Below are positions 34,645 through 43,630 of a stretch of DNA of 50,390 bases, piece by piece (the first letter of the stretch is position 1; each line of letters starts with the position of its first letter). The notes under the pieces were generated by a model. It was given only the letters and a program-made list of their open reading frames with translations. It made no database searches and had not been told where the DNA came from. Source of the DNA: an uncultured Sphingobacteriaceae bacterium (GTDB taxonomy: Bacteria; Bacteroidota; Bacteroidia; Sphingobacteriales; Sphingobacteriaceae); contig CAMPKC010000031.1 of NCBI GenBank assembly GCA_946887045.1, positions 1 through 50,390 on the forward strand, given 5' to 3'. Both the position numbers and the translations under genes were made by a program.

Positions 34645-35439
34645 ATGAAAAGTATATTCGGTCTTATTATTTTACTGTTTTTCGCTGCGTGTGAAATGGT
34701 TGAATATAGCCCCAATCAGGTTTTCGATAGAGACTCTCCGAGAGATCTGAATGCGAAACATATTAATCAATTACTCCGGAATCCGGGCGATGATACCATT
34801 CGCTTTGTTTTGGCTGGCGATAGTCAGCGAGCCTATAAAAATGCAAGCGATCTAGTTAATGTAGTGAATAATATTAGGGGTGTAGACTTTGTGCTGCTGG
34901 CTGGCGATATTTCGGATTTTGGCCTTTTAAATGAAATGGAATGGGTAGACGAGATCTTCAGCAGGCTGAATGTGCCTTATATTGGTGTGATTGGAAATCA
35001 TGATATGGTGGCTAATGGCGAACAGATTTATAAGCGAATGTATGGACCATTAGATTTCTCTTTTACGTATCATGGCGTGAAATTCGTGTGCCACAACACC
35101 AACTCCCGCGAGGTCAATTTTAGTGGAAATGTACCCGATATGGAGTGGTTGAAACAGGAATTTTCTCCTTCGGCTGGTGTAAACGCCTATGTTGCCGTTG
35201 CACATGTTCCACCTTTTTCAATAGATTTTGACAAAAGCCTGGAAGCTGAATATATTAACGTGATAAATTCCGCTCCAAATACATTGGCAGCATTGTATGC
35301 ACATAATCATAAAGAGGATGTTCGTTATCCTAATGAGCAGTCGGTCCCCTATCTAGTAACACAGGCAATTGTTCGACGCCAATTTTTGTTGTTGGAAATA
35401 GTTTCCGGAAAACTTAAATATGAAAGCATTCCTTATTAA
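34645..35439 (+). CDS. Lipoprotein metallophosphoesterase (calcineurin-like)
   Basis: 264 residues. Signal and lipobox ACEM region: LLFFAAC with cysteine 16. Metal motifs: FVLAGDSQ (D59; the usual D-x-H is D-x-Q), LLAGDISDF, VIGNHDM, VAHVPP and YAHNHK. Most ligands are kept, so it is likely active. The D-x-Q variant also occurs in other phosphoesterase subfamilies. Substrate unknown; periplasmic or outer membrane location. The next gene starts 20 bases before this one ends. Confidence 0.9.
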   Translation: MKSIFGLIILLFFAACEMVEYSPNQVFDRDSPRDLNAKHINQLLRNPGDDTIRFVLAGDSQRAYKNASDLVNVVNNIRGVDFVLLAGDISDFGLLNEMEWVDEIFSRLNVPYIGVIGNHDMVANGEQIYKRMYGPLDFSFTYHGVKFVCHNTNSREVNFSGNVPDMEWLKQEFSPSAGVNAYVAVAHVPPFSIDFDKSLEAEYINVINSAPNTLAALYAHNHKEDVRYPNEQSVPYLVTQAIVRRQFLLLEIVSGKLKYESIPY

Positions 35440-36016
35440 AAATATCCTTTTGTTTCTCTGTTTTATTCGTTTTGGGATGACAGTGGGAGCTCAGGAGCGT
35501 TCTGTCCTGATCCCTGATTATGCTTTGGTTCAACACGCGGGAAGTATTGGGTATTTAAGTCTCGGAGCTGGGTACGAAATCTTTGACGATGCGCGGGGGA
35601 GTTTAGAACTGACATATGGCCATGTTCCGGAAGTTAAAGGTGGTCCCTTGAATATTGTTAGTGCCAAATTTGCCTACCGGCCGGTTGAGTTGCGAGTCAA
35701 TAACAGAATTACAGCTTACCCTGCAAATCCAGGTGTATTTTTATCTTATCATTTAGATGAACAATTCGGTCTGGGATTCGACAGAGAACAATATGGGAGA
35801 GGTTACTACGGCTGGCCGACAGCACTAAGAGGGCATCTTTCCCTTAGTAATGAGGTTGCTATTAAAACAGGCGAAAAGCTTAAATCATTGACCATTTACT
35901 CAGAATTTAATGTCAACGACTTATATCTGGTGAGTTTGTTCTATAAAAATAACAAGCAATGGTTATCTCCTTTTGATATCATAAAATTAGGATTTGGTGT
36001 TAAAGTTGGCTTTTAA
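35420..36016 (+). CDS. Small outer-membrane barrel-like protein
   Basis: 198 residues. Signal peptide MKAFLIKNILLFLCFIRFGMTVGA with cleavage before Q25. Remainder alternates in beta-barrel style (GYLSLGAGYEIFDDARGSLELTYGHV; LKSLTIYSEFNVNDLYLVSLFYKN) and ends in an aromatic residue (FGVKVGF), as outer membrane proteins do. Family not recognised. ATG 35420 lies inside the metallophosphoesterase gene (20-base overlap), so the two are probably translated together and may work together. Confidence 0.75.
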   Translation: MKAFLIKNILLFLCFIRFGMTVGAQERSVLIPDYALVQHAGSIGYLSLGAGYEIFDDARGSLELTYGHVPEVKGGPLNIVSAKFAYRPVELRVNNRITAYPANPGVFLSYHLDEQFGLGFDREQYGRGYYGWPTALRGHLSLSNEVAIKTGEKLKSLTIYSEFNVNDLYLVSLFYKNNKQWLSPFDIIKLGFGVKVGF

Positions 36017-36041
36017 CATTCATGCAAATCCATTATTCTGC

Positions 36042-36049
36042 TAATTTTG
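36042..36049 (+). promoter_or_regulatory. -7 promoter element for the LTA-synthase-like gene
   Basis: TAATTTTG, full TAnnTTTG match, 35 bases before the ATG at 36085. Confidence 0.45.
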
Positions 36050-36084
36050 CAGGCTCCTCCATCAGTTTAAATGGAGATTGTTAA

Positions 36085-37944
36085 ATGATAGAGAATCTTT
36101 CCACCGTATTTCGTTATTTCATTTTTTGGCTGTTATTCTTCTTTCTGGAACGGCTGATTTTTATTCTTGCATTTATTGAAAAAGTCAAAGTGGCGGCAAT
36201 CACGGAGATCGGTAAAAGTTTCCTTATCGGCCCATGGATGGATATATCTATGGCAGCATATATTTCAGCGTTACCGTTGTTGATCGCGCTGATTGTGTGG
36301 TTTATCCCGACGATCAAAATTTCCGAGAATGTGTTACGCTGGTATACCAAAACTTTGATTGTTCTGTTTTCAATCATCTGTGCGTTTAATTTTAATATTT
36401 ACCGCGAGTGGGGAGCAAAAATAAATTTCAAAGCCATTGAGATTGCTTTTATATCACCTAACGAGGCTATAGCAAGCGGCGCTTCATCGCCTGTCTTCGC
36501 TTCGATTGTGATGATTATCCTCCTTGTTTCGTTAAGCATATGGCTTTCGGATAGAATTATTAGGTACCGATCCTTGAAAAAGGTGAATGTTCTCTTAAAA
36601 ATAGGTGCATCAGTTTTGCTTATAGGACTGAATTTTCTCGCAATTCGTGGTGGTTTGCAGCTGTCGCCTATGAATGAAAGTATGGCGTATTATTCAAATA
36701 CTCCTATTCTAAACCATGCCGCCGTTAACACCGAATGGTCGCTTTTAAGGGATATTTTGAAAAATAAATCCACTAAAAATCCTTACCTCTATTATCCAAA
36801 AGATGAGGCTGCCAATTTGGTAAATGAAATTCTTGAAACGCCTCAAGGCTCGCATACCGACCTATTTACAAGCAGTAAACCCAATGTGGTTTTGATAATA
36901 TTGGAAAGCTTTACTGCGGATGTAGTCGAGAGCCTGGGTGGTGAAAAAGGAGTAGCGCCTCAAATGGAAAAATTGGCTTCTGAAGGTGTGCTTTTTGATA
37001 ACATTTATGCTTCTGGCGACAGGACAGATAAAGGTGTTGTAGCAATTCTAAATGCATTTCCCTCTCAGGCGACAAAAAGCATTATGAAGTTGAATGGTAA
37101 GCAGGCAAAACTTCCGTCTCTGGCCAAGACTTTTGCTGAAAATGCTTATTCAACTTCATTTTTTTATGGTGGGGAGAGCGAGTTTTTCAATATGAAGTCG
37201 TATTTGTTATCTCATCGATATCAAGATGTAATCGACAAGGGTTTCTTTGAAAAAAAAGATATGAACTCTAAATGGGGAGCTTTTGATGATCTTGTTTACA
37301 ATAGATTATTAAGTAAGGCTAACACAAGCAAGCAGCCGTTCTTTTTTACATTGCTGACATTAACTAATCACGAACCTTTTGAACTTCCGGGAAAACCTCG
37401 ATTTAGCGGTGAATCTGTGGAGAATAAATTTAGAAGTACAGCATTTTACACCGATTCCTGTCTTAGTGCTTTTTTAAATAGTGCTAAGAAGGAAAGTTGG
37501 TATAACAATACGCTGTTTATAGTCGTAGCCGATCATGGACATCGCTTGCCTAAAAATCAGTATGAAATTTACCATCCCAACCGGTTCAGAATACCGCTTT
37601 TATTTTTGGGTGAAGTTATTAAACCGGAGTTTAGAGGTAAAAGGATTTCAAAAATTGGCAGTCAGACTGATATAGCCTCAACGCTTTTTAATCAATTGAA
37701 GATGCCATCCGAGCAGTTTAAGTGGAGTCGTGACGTTCTTGATTCAGGGACACCAGACTTCGCTTTTTTCGATTGGGATAATGGCTTCAGTGTTGTCACC
37801 CCGGAACAGGCTATTTCGTTTGATAATACCGGTAAAAATATTCTCTTTAAAGCAGACACATCTCTCCAGTCAAGGGATGAAAACCTACTGCGTTACGGTA
37901 AAGCGTATATGCAGCAAGTATTTCAAGATTTTCTGGATTATTAA
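36085..37944 (+). CDS. LTA synthase-like phosphatase/sulfatase superfamily membrane protein
   Basis: 619 residues. Five hydrophobic segments in the first ~200, then an extracytoplasmic alkaline-phosphatase-fold domain (~265-560): VVLIILESFTAD (metal-binding Glu), the nucleophile Thr in ASGDRTDKGV, FYGGESEFFNM, LTNHEPF, VVADHGH and NRFRIPLLF. This is the LtaS architecture. Gram-positive relatives polymerise glycerol phosphate; in Bacteroidota the donor is probably a phospholipid and the acceptor a surface glycan or lipid A, which is inference. Convergent with the phosphatase gene, seven bases apart. Confidence 0.9.
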   Translation: MIENLSTVFRYFIFWLLFFFLERLIFILAFIEKVKVAAITEIGKSFLIGPWMDISMAAYISALPLLIALIVWFIPTIKISENVLRWYTKTLIVLFSIICAFNFNIYREWGAKINFKAIEIAFISPNEAIASGASSPVFASIVMIILLVSLSIWLSDRIIRYRSLKKVNVLLKIGASVLLIGLNFLAIRGGLQLSPMNESMAYYSNTPILNHAAVNTEWSLLRDILKNKSTKNPYLYYPKDEAANLVNEILETPQGSHTDLFTSSKPNVVLIILESFTADVVESLGGEKGVAPQMEKLASEGVLFDNIYASGDRTDKGVVAILNAFPSQATKSIMKLNGKQAKLPSLAKTFAENAYSTSFFYGGESEFFNMKSYLLSHRYQDVIDKGFFEKKDMNSKWGAFDDLVYNRLLSKANTSKQPFFFTLLTLTNHEPFELPGKPRFSGESVENKFRSTAFYTDSCLSAFLNSAKKESWYNNTLFIVVADHGHRLPKNQYEIYHPNRFRIPLLFLGEVIKPEFRGKRISKIGSQTDIASTLFNQLKMPSEQFKWSRDVLDSGTPDFAFFDWDNGFSVVTPEQAISFDNTGKNILFKADTSLQSRDENLLRYGKAYMQQVFQDFLDY

Positions 37945-37951
37945 CGAGCAG

Positions 37952-38401
37952 CTATTGCAGTCGTTCTTCTTTTAACCGTTCAATAATGCGTCTGCAACCA
38001 GTTTCAATCATTTGATAAACAGGATCAAACTGATCATCTTCATAATACGGATCGGGAACCTTTTCAGTATCTAAAAGAAGTTGTACTTTTTCACGGTCCT
38101 GTTGTCTTCTTGCCAAATTCAACACATCTCTTTCGTTCATGTGATCCATTACAAAGATTTTATCAAACTTATCAAAATCTTCAACCTGAAATTGTCGGCA
38201 GCATTGATTAGAAATGTCCAGTCCGTATTTTTTTGCTATTGCGATCGAGCGCTTATCGGGTGGAGATCCAATGTGCCAGTCGCCGGTACCGGCCGAATCT
38301 ACCTGCCAGTCCAGTCCTTGTTCGCTTACAATACTTTCCATTATGCCATGTGCTAAAGGCGAACGGCAGATGTTGCCTAAGCAAACCATTAAAATTTTCA
38401 T
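37952..38401 (-). CDS. Low-molecular-weight protein-tyrosine phosphatase
   Basis: 149 residues with the signature C-x5-R-S at the N-terminus (C7LGNICRS14 in MKILMVCLGNICRSPLAHGIM) and the general-acid aspartate in the VPDPYYED loop. Cysteinyl-phosphate mechanism. Relatives (Wzb, Etp) dephosphorylate the BY-kinases that control polysaccharide export, but no such kinase is in the window. The gene stands alone on the minus strand. Confidence 0.95.
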   Translation of the reverse strand: MKILMVCLGNICRSPLAHGIMESIVSEQGLDWQVDSAGTGDWHIGSPPDKRSIAIAKKYGLDISNQCCRQFQVEDFDKFDKIFVMDHMNERDVLNLARRQQDREKVQLLLDTEKVPDPYYEDDQFDPVYQMIETGCRRIIERLKEERLQ

Positions 38402-38467
38402 ATAAAATGTGATTTAAGGACTAAAATAAGATCGACCCAATAATTATGCGATCCTTTCTAATCGGTG

Positions 38468-39268
38468 TTAATCAGCAAATATCTTGTTCAACAATCCCGC
38501 CAACCGAACACCGCTTTTTAGCAGTTGCTCATTAAGCGTATTTACATAATCGAAATTATACTTATAGCCATAACTATTATCTGTTTCGGCCTCCTTATAA
38601 AGTTTGTTGCTTATCTGATATGATTCGAATACCCATTTACTCAGATCGTCGTTTTGCCATGCATTGATCTCTTTCGCACTGGGGAAATTAATTGCATTGG
38701 CATACTCTGTATAACTTAATTGCTGAAACTCTATTAACTCAGAGTCCCATAAACTGTGTAAAGATACCCTCTTGTTAAACCATTTTACCTTTATTTGTGT
38801 GCCGCCTAAATCCTCAATCCTTCCGCAATGTAATGGCTGATGAACATCGCCGACAAGATGAACAAGAATACGTAGGTACATCTTCTTCTTTTCTAGAGGC
38901 GTTTCTTTCCTCTTTAGCTCTCTGAGAACGAAATTTATTTTGGTATGGATGTTTGTGCCGGTATCCTTCTTTAATATGAGGTTTACCTGAGAAAGTGATA
39001 AGTCTGGTGCCAGGTTCAAATAATGCCATTTACCGAGATATCTGAAGGAATTGTCGGATTTGATAAAATCCATCCAGTTAGAGGACATAGCAACAGATTC
39101 ATTGCCCATGATTTTTTTAAGCTCGGTCCTGGTTTTAAGTGTAAGATGACTTTCTGCAATTTGTCCGACAATACGATGCCCAAGTACGCCCCATGCCAAG
39201 CTTTGTAGCGAATTTCCACATAGCAGACACAGGCTAATGAAGGCCGCTCTTTTAAAAAAAAATCTCAT
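38468..39268 (-). CDS. S1/P1-type nuclease
   Basis: 266 residues. Signal peptide MRFFFKRAAFISLCLLCGNSLQSLA, with predicted cleavage leaving Trp26 as first mature residue; in the family this N-terminal Trp is a zinc ligand. Other ligands visible: GHRIVGQIAE, DVHQPLHCG (the H-D-x-H-Q-P-L-H core) and SLHSLWDSELI. Three-zinc single-strand nuclease/3'-nucleotidase, exported. It begins two bases after the lipoprotein gene, so they share a transcript starting at fumC. Confidence 0.95.
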   Translation of the reverse strand: MRFFFKRAAFISLCLLCGNSLQSLAWGVLGHRIVGQIAESHLTLKTRTELKKIMGNESVAMSSNWMDFIKSDNSFRYLGKWHYLNLAPDLSLSQVNLILKKDTGTNIHTKINFVLRELKRKETPLEKKKMYLRILVHLVGDVHQPLHCGRIEDLGGTQIKVKWFNKRVSLHSLWDSELIEFQQLSYTEYANAINFPSAKEINAWQNDDLSKWVFESYQISNKLYKEAETDNSYGYKYNFDYVNTLNEQLLKSGVRLAGLLNKIFAD

Positions 39269-39270
39269 GG

Positions 39271-39780
39271 TTAAAGTGGCTTCGGATCACATTTAATTTT
39301 CTGTTTCAATCGCAAAGCGACAGGAACATGCTGCTGCAGGCCTTGTAGTTCAAGCTTACCGGGTTCGCGTTTGGTGATCACAAAAGTTGGTAAATATTGC
39401 CCGATTCGATAGCATCCCGAGAGCTTTTGTTTGAAGTTTTCTTTAGTGAATGTACTTATGATATAAAGGGTATCATTCCTCACTATATAATTCCCCTTGG
39501 CATACTCCTTCCATATTCCATTTTTGAAACAGCTGTCGGGATAGTAGTTTGTTTTTGCATGAGTTTCCAGAGTCACGTACACAGAGTCGCAGGTGAACTT
39601 GAACTTATGATGAGTATACTGCATTAAACTGTCTTTGTAAAGAGCGGGAATCTCCTCCCAAACACCTTGCATAAAGTCAATTCCCCGACCCTGGTAATTA
39701 GGATTGAACTTGCAAGCCGAGAAGAAGCAGGATGCAAGCGACAGGCAATAAATAAGAAACAGGAAGCCGGATTTTTGCAT
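39271..39780 (-). CDS. Hypothetical lipoprotein adjacent to fumC
   Basis: 169 residues. Signal (MQKSGFLFLIYCLSLASCF) and lipobox FSAC. The mature part has FMQGVWEEIP and seems to be a small beta-barrel (lipocalin-like): HHKFKFTCDSVYVTLETHAKT, GIWKEYAKGNYIVRNDTLYII. Cysteine pairs at ~64/83 and ~122/164 could form disulfides. No known family recognised; some databases may carry a transferred 'fumarate hydratase' name because of its position, which the sequence does not support. Lies between fumC and the nuclease gene. Confidence 0.7.
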   Translation of the reverse strand: MQKSGFLFLIYCLSLASCFFSACKFNPNYQGRGIDFMQGVWEEIPALYKDSLMQYTHHKFKFTCDSVYVTLETHAKTNYYPDSCFKNGIWKEYAKGNYIVRNDTLYIISTFTKENFKQKLSGCYRIGQYLPTFVITKREPGKLELQGLQQHVPVALRLKQKIKCDPKPL

Positions 39781-39792
39781 AATTCATAATGG

Positions 39793-39815
39793 CCCTCTCT
39801 TTTCGCAAGAGAGGG
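39793..39815. repeat. Palindromic repeat CCCTCTCTT-AAGAGAGGG
   Basis: Nine-base perfect stem with loop TTCGC, in the 53-base gap between fumC and the lipoprotein gene, flanked by ATTTAGGATGAGG. No T-run in either direction, so more likely a REP-like repeat or mRNA processing/stability element than a terminator. Confidence 0.7.
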
Positions 39816-39833
39816 ATTTAGGATGAGGATTTT

Positions 39834-41231
39834 TTATTTTAACCCGCCAATCATATCCTCAGGGCGTACCCATTGGTCAAATTGTTCGTTGGTAAGTAAT
39901 CCCAGTTCCAAAGCTGCTTCACGTAAAGACGTCCCTTCTTTATGTGCTTTTTTAGCAATCTTAGCGGCATTTTCGTAACCGATATGCGGATTAAGCGCTG
40001 TAACGAGCATCAAAGAATTTTCGACGTGTTTTTTAATTCCAGCGTAATTGGGCTCAATCCCGATTGCGCAATGGTCATTGAAAGAAACACATGCATCGCC
40101 AATTAATCGGGCAGATTGAAGGAAATTTACAGCAATTACCGGTTTGAAAACATTTAGCTCAAAATGACCGTTTGATGCGCCAATTGATAAAGCAACATCG
40201 TTACCCATAACCTGTGCCGCTACCATAGTTATAGCTTCGTTTTGAGTAGGGTTTACTTTTCCTGGCATAATAGATGATCCTGGTTCATTTTCAGGAATAT
40301 TAATTTCGCCAATTCCAGAACGAGGACCTGAAGCTAAAAGGCGAATGTCATTACCGATTTTCATCAGTGACACCGCAATCTGTTTTAATGCCCCATGCGA
40401 TTCTACTAAAGCATCGTGTGCGGCAAGAGCTTCAAATTTGTTGTCAGCTGTTCTGAAAGGCAAGCCAGTGAACTTAGCGATGTAATCTGCCACCTTAACA
40501 TCATACCCTTTAGGAGTATTTATACCGGTACCAACGGCAGTTCCGCCCAGCGCCAGTTCTGAAAGGTGATCTAATGTATTTCTTAATGCTTTTAAACCAT
40601 GGTCCAACTGAGAAACATAACCAGAAAATTCTTGTCCGAGTGTTAAGGGGGTAGCATCCATTAAGTGAGTACGGCCAATTTTAACAACGCTTTTAAATTC
40701 TTCAGATTTGGCTTTTAATGTATCACGTAATTTTTCCACTCCCGGAATGGTTACTTCCATAACCATTTTGTATGCAGCAATGTGCATAGCGGTGGGGTAT
40801 GTATCATTAGAAGACTGAGATTTGTTTACATCGTCATTAGGATGAATGAATGTTTTTCCCTCACCCAGTTTATTTCCTTGTAAAACATGAGACCTGTTAG
40901 CAATAACCTCATTGACATTCATGTTGGATTGAGTTCCGGAGCCCGTTTGCCAAATAACCAGTGGAAATTCAGATTCAAGTTTGCCGGCTAAAATCTCATC
41001 ACATACTTGAGCAATTAGATCTCTCTTCTCTGATTCAAGAATATTGCAATCGGTATTGGTAAAGGCCGCAGCTTTTTTAAGGTAAGCGAAAGCTTCAATT
41101 ATTTCTTTCGGCATGGACGCCTCGGGACCAATTTTGAAGTTGTTTCTTGAGCGTTCTGTCTGTGCACCCCAATATTTTTCTGCGGGAACCTGAACATCTC
41201 CCATTGTATCACGTTCTATTCTATAAGTCAT
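39834..41231 (-). CDS. fumC: Fumarate hydratase, class II
   Basis: TCA cycle enzyme, fumarate plus water to L-malate, iron-independent. 465 residues, usual length. Motifs: [35 protein letters not shown], and the superfamily signature [16 protein letters not shown] with its catalytic loop serine. Cytoplasmic tetramer. First gene of a minus-strand set with a lipoprotein and an S1/P1 nuclease; promoter element 27 bases upstream. Confidence 0.97.
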   Translation of the reverse strand: MTYRIERDTMGDVQVPAEKYWGAQTERSRNNFKIGPEASMPKEIIEAFAYLKKAAAFTNTDCNILESEKRDLIAQVCDEILAGKLESEFPLVIWQTGSGTQSNMNVNEVIANRSHVLQGNKLGEGKTFIHPNDDVNKSQSSNDTYPTAMHIAAYKMVMEVTIPGVEKLRDTLKAKSEEFKSVVKIGRTHLMDATPLTLGQEFSGYVSQLDHGLKALRNTLDHLSELALGGTAVGTGINTPKGYDVKVADYIAKFTGLPFRTADNKFEALAAHDALVESHGALKQIAVSLMKIGNDIRLLASGPRSGIGEINIPENEPGSSIMPGKVNPTQNEAITMVAAQVMGNDVALSIGASNGHFELNVFKPVIAVNFLQSARLIGDACVSFNDHCAIGIEPNYAGIKKHVENSLMLVTALNPHIGYENAAKIAKKAHKEGTSLREAALELGLLTNEQFDQWVRPEDMIGGLK

Positions 41232-41258
41232 GACTTTAATTCTTTTTTGTTAATGGCG

Positions 41259-41266
41259 CAAATTTA
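41259..41266 (-). promoter_or_regulatory. -7 promoter element for fumC
   Basis: Minus strand TAAATTTG, full TAnnTTTG match, 27 bases before the ATG at 41231. Confidence 0.5.
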
Positions 41267-41340
41267 GATTTTTATTCGGTAAAATAGCGAGGAAGGCACA
41301 AAACAGCTTGTAGAAAGATTAATCTCAGTTCGGTTTAAAG

Positions 41341-41373
41341 CAGGTTTACAACAGCCATTCTATGGCAAACCTG
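41341..41373. other. Strong intergenic hairpin between fumC and the serine hydrolase gene
   Basis: CAGGTTT (41341-41347) pairs with AAACCTG (41367-41373); inside, GCCAT (41354-41358) pairs with ATGGC (41362-41366) around TCT. A 6-base bulge (ACAACA) sits on the left arm. No long T-run follows on either strand. Role unknown. Confidence 0.6.
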
Positions 41374-41480
41374 TTCTGTTTATCTGCATGTGTTTGGTGG
41401 CTCATTAAGAAAGTTTAAAACTCTTTCGGTTTGCTTTTGTAATAATTTCTAATTTTCGCTTTTTATCAGGGCGTCCAAAT

Positions 41481-42689
41481 ATGTGTATGGTTAAATATTT
41501 CTATAGTATAATTCAGTTAGTTACAATTTCGGTCTTCTTTATATCATGCTCTGCTAATGAAAAAACTCCCGCAAGAACTGTCGAGGAGGATAAATCTGAC
41601 AGTATTTCTTTGGTTTACAATCCTGAAGATGCCAATAAAAAAATTGATGAGTTCATGAAGAAACTTCATCGTACGCGAAATTTTAACGGGAATGTTTTGG
41701 TGGCGAAAGAGGGTAAGATTATTTATCAGAATGCTATCGGATGGGCAGACTACCTAAGAAGGGACAGCTTAAAAATTGATTATCAGTTTGAACTGGCTTC
41801 GGTATCAAAACCATTGACAGCAACAGCGATTCTTATGCTTGTTGATCGCGGTAAAATTCGACTGGATCAGACCGTTAAAGATTTTTATCCCGATTTCCCT
41901 TATGAAGGAATAACAATAAAGATGCTGCTTACTCATCGTTCGGGTATGATGAATTACGTGTATTTTATTGATGACATCTGGAGAAAAGAACGTAAAGACC
42001 AACGAAAGGGAATAAGTAACCAGGAGGTAATGAAGATTATTTCGGAAAAGAAGCCTTCGCCCTATACTGCGCCCGACAGAAAATTCCATTATAACAATTC
42101 CAACTATATGGTACTGGCGGCGATAGTTGAGAAAGTGTCGGGGAAAAAATTCTCTCAGTTTATGAAAGAGAATATTTTCGATCCGGCTGGAATGAAACAT
42201 ACCGCAGTTTATTCAAAAGCAGAGTATGAAAAAATTCCCGTTAAGGTGGTTGGCCACGACCGGGGCACCTGGAGATATTCTGTAGTTCAGAATTTTTTAG
42301 ATGGGCCTGTTGGAGATAAAGGTATATATAGTACTGTCCGCGATTTGTACTTATTCGACAGAACTTTAAAGCGGGGGAAACTAGTAAGTCAGGCACTTCT
42401 TGATTCTGCCTACAAAGGACACAACGAATTAGTAAGAGGACATTTTAACTATGGGTATGGATGGAGGATTTTTAACGGAAACAATCATCATGTAGTTTAC
42501 CATACCGGCTGGTGGCATGGCTTTCGACATATCTATTTACGTGATTTAACTGCTGATGTAACTATTGTTCTTCTAAGCAATCTTACAAACGGGAGTCTCT
42601 TGCAATTGGACGAGCTTTTCAAGCTGGCAGGAATGCCGGTCGTGAGAAAATCAGCTTATACTGGACGCGGCGATACCGCCGATGATTGA
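41481..42689 (+). CDS. Serine hydrolase, class C beta-lactamase/penicillin-binding family lipoprotein
   Basis: 402 residues. Hydrophobic signal and lipobox FISC (cysteine 23). The catalytic S-x-x-K is SVSK (107-110) in ELASVSKPLTATAIL; the Tyr motif is YNNSNY (~204); the third motif is HTGWWHG (~350), replacing the K-T-G type, as in many esterase-like members. Likely a D-alanyl-D-alanine carboxypeptidase, esterase or peptidase; the exact substrate cannot be told. An ATG two codons downstream (MVKYF) could also be the start. A terminator hairpin follows. Confidence 0.88.
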   Translation: MCMVKYFYSIIQLVTISVFFISCSANEKTPARTVEEDKSDSISLVYNPEDANKKIDEFMKKLHRTRNFNGNVLVAKEGKIIYQNAIGWADYLRRDSLKIDYQFELASVSKPLTATAILMLVDRGKIRLDQTVKDFYPDFPYEGITIKMLLTHRSGMMNYVYFIDDIWRKERKDQRKGISNQEVMKIISEKKPSPYTAPDRKFHYNNSNYMVLAAIVEKVSGKKFSQFMKENIFDPAGMKHTAVYSKAEYEKIPVKVVGHDRGTWRYSVVQNFLDGPVGDKGIYSTVRDLYLFDRTLKRGKLVSQALLDSAYKGHNELVRGHFNYGYGWRIFNGNNHHVVYHTGWWHGFRHIYLRDLTADVTIVLLSNLTNGSLLQLDELFKLAGMPVVRKSAYTGRGDTADD

Positions 42690-42712
42690 TGATTCGCTGT
42701 GCAATAAAATGC

Positions 42713-42750
42713 ACATACTGTTGATAAACATCAGCAGTATGTTTAGTTTT
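42713..42750 (+). terminator. Terminator after the serine hydrolase gene
   Basis: CATACTG (42714-42720) pairs with CAGTATG (42735-42741), and inner TGAT with ATCA, around AAAC; TTTAGTTTTG follows. Confidence 0.7.
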
Positions 42751-42891
42751 GCATCAGATTAACAAAAACTTTAGTTTAAGTTAAAAAAAAATCTCGATTT
42801 TTGTAACAAAAAATGTATTTTGTTTGTCTGATAATACTTATATCCATTGTCAGTTTAGTATATCAATTAGGGCCTTGTAGCTGTAAAGAGA

Positions 42892-43272
42892 ATGAGTAAA
42901 GTTTTTATTATTGATGATGATCCTATTCACCAGCGTATCGCTCAGATTATGATTGCTAAACATCAACTATACGATGAGTTTGTAAGCTACACAGAAGCGG
43001 GCAAGGCTTTAGTTGATTTAAGAAGTAATTGCAGTAACTTAGAATTTTTGCCCGAAGTGATTCTGCTTGATTTGAATATGCCGGTCATGGATGGCTGGGA
43101 TTTTTTAGAAAAGTTCGAAGAAATCATGCACAAATTCGAAAAAGATATAAGGGTGTATATAGTGAGCTCTTCTGTCGACGAAAAAGATATCTCCAAATCT
43201 CAATCTTACTCCTCCGTTAAAGGGTTTATCTCAAAACCTCTTAATCCCGAAATTATCAAAAAAACTCTCTAA
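42892..43272 (+). CDS. Single-domain response regulator
   Basis: 126 residues, receiver domain only. Acidic pocket D8-D10 in IIDDDP, phosphoacceptor D60 in VILLDLNMPVMDGW, Ser/Thr switch in VSSS (92-94), and K115 in FISKPLNP. No output domain, so it acts by protein contact or phosphotransfer, like CheY or Spo0F. No histidine kinase is within the window. Next gene (YbaB) begins 52 bases downstream. Confidence 0.94.
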   Translation: MSKVFIIDDDPIHQRIAQIMIAKHQLYDEFVSYTEAGKALVDLRSNCSNLEFLPEVILLDLNMPVMDGWDFLEKFEEIMHKFEKDIRVYIVSSSVDEKDISKSQSYSSVKGFISKPLNPEIIKKTL

Positions 43273-43324
43273 ACTTTTTCATCAAAGCCATGTTTGTATT
43301 CGTGGTAAGATAATCCCAAGATCT

Positions 43325-43630
43325 ATGTTTGATAAGCTATTACAAGTTCAGCAAAAAGCTGAAGAAATAAAGAGAAAATTAGAGACTGTTATTGTAACCG
43401 GAGAGTCCGAAGGAGGGAAGATCAAGGTTAGTGCTAATGGAAACAAAGTAATTACATCTATAGAAATCGACGAAACATTTATCTCAGTAGCGGATAAAGA
43501 AGAGTTAGAGGAGTTGCTTATCGTTGCTACAAATAAGGCACTTGAACAGGCAGAACGTGTTCACCAGTCAGAAATGCAATCCATGAGTCAGGACATGTTG
43601 GGCGGTTTAGGCGGTTTGTTCAATAAATAG
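43325..43630 (+). CDS. YbaB/EbfC family nucleoid-associated protein
   Basis: 101 residues: helix FDKLLQVQQKAEEIKRKLE, beta hairpin GESEGGKIKVSANGNKVITSIEID, and a C-terminal glycine-rich tail MLGGLGGLFNK typical of the family. DNA-binding dimer of the tweezer type. In many bacteria ybaB sits with dnaX and recR; here it stands alone, followed by 225 bases with the pdhA promoter. Confidence 0.93.
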   Translation: MFDKLLQVQQKAEEIKRKLETVIVTGESEGGKIKVSANGNKVITSIEIDETFISVADKEELEELLIVATNKALEQAERVHQSEMQSMSQDMLGGLGGLFNK

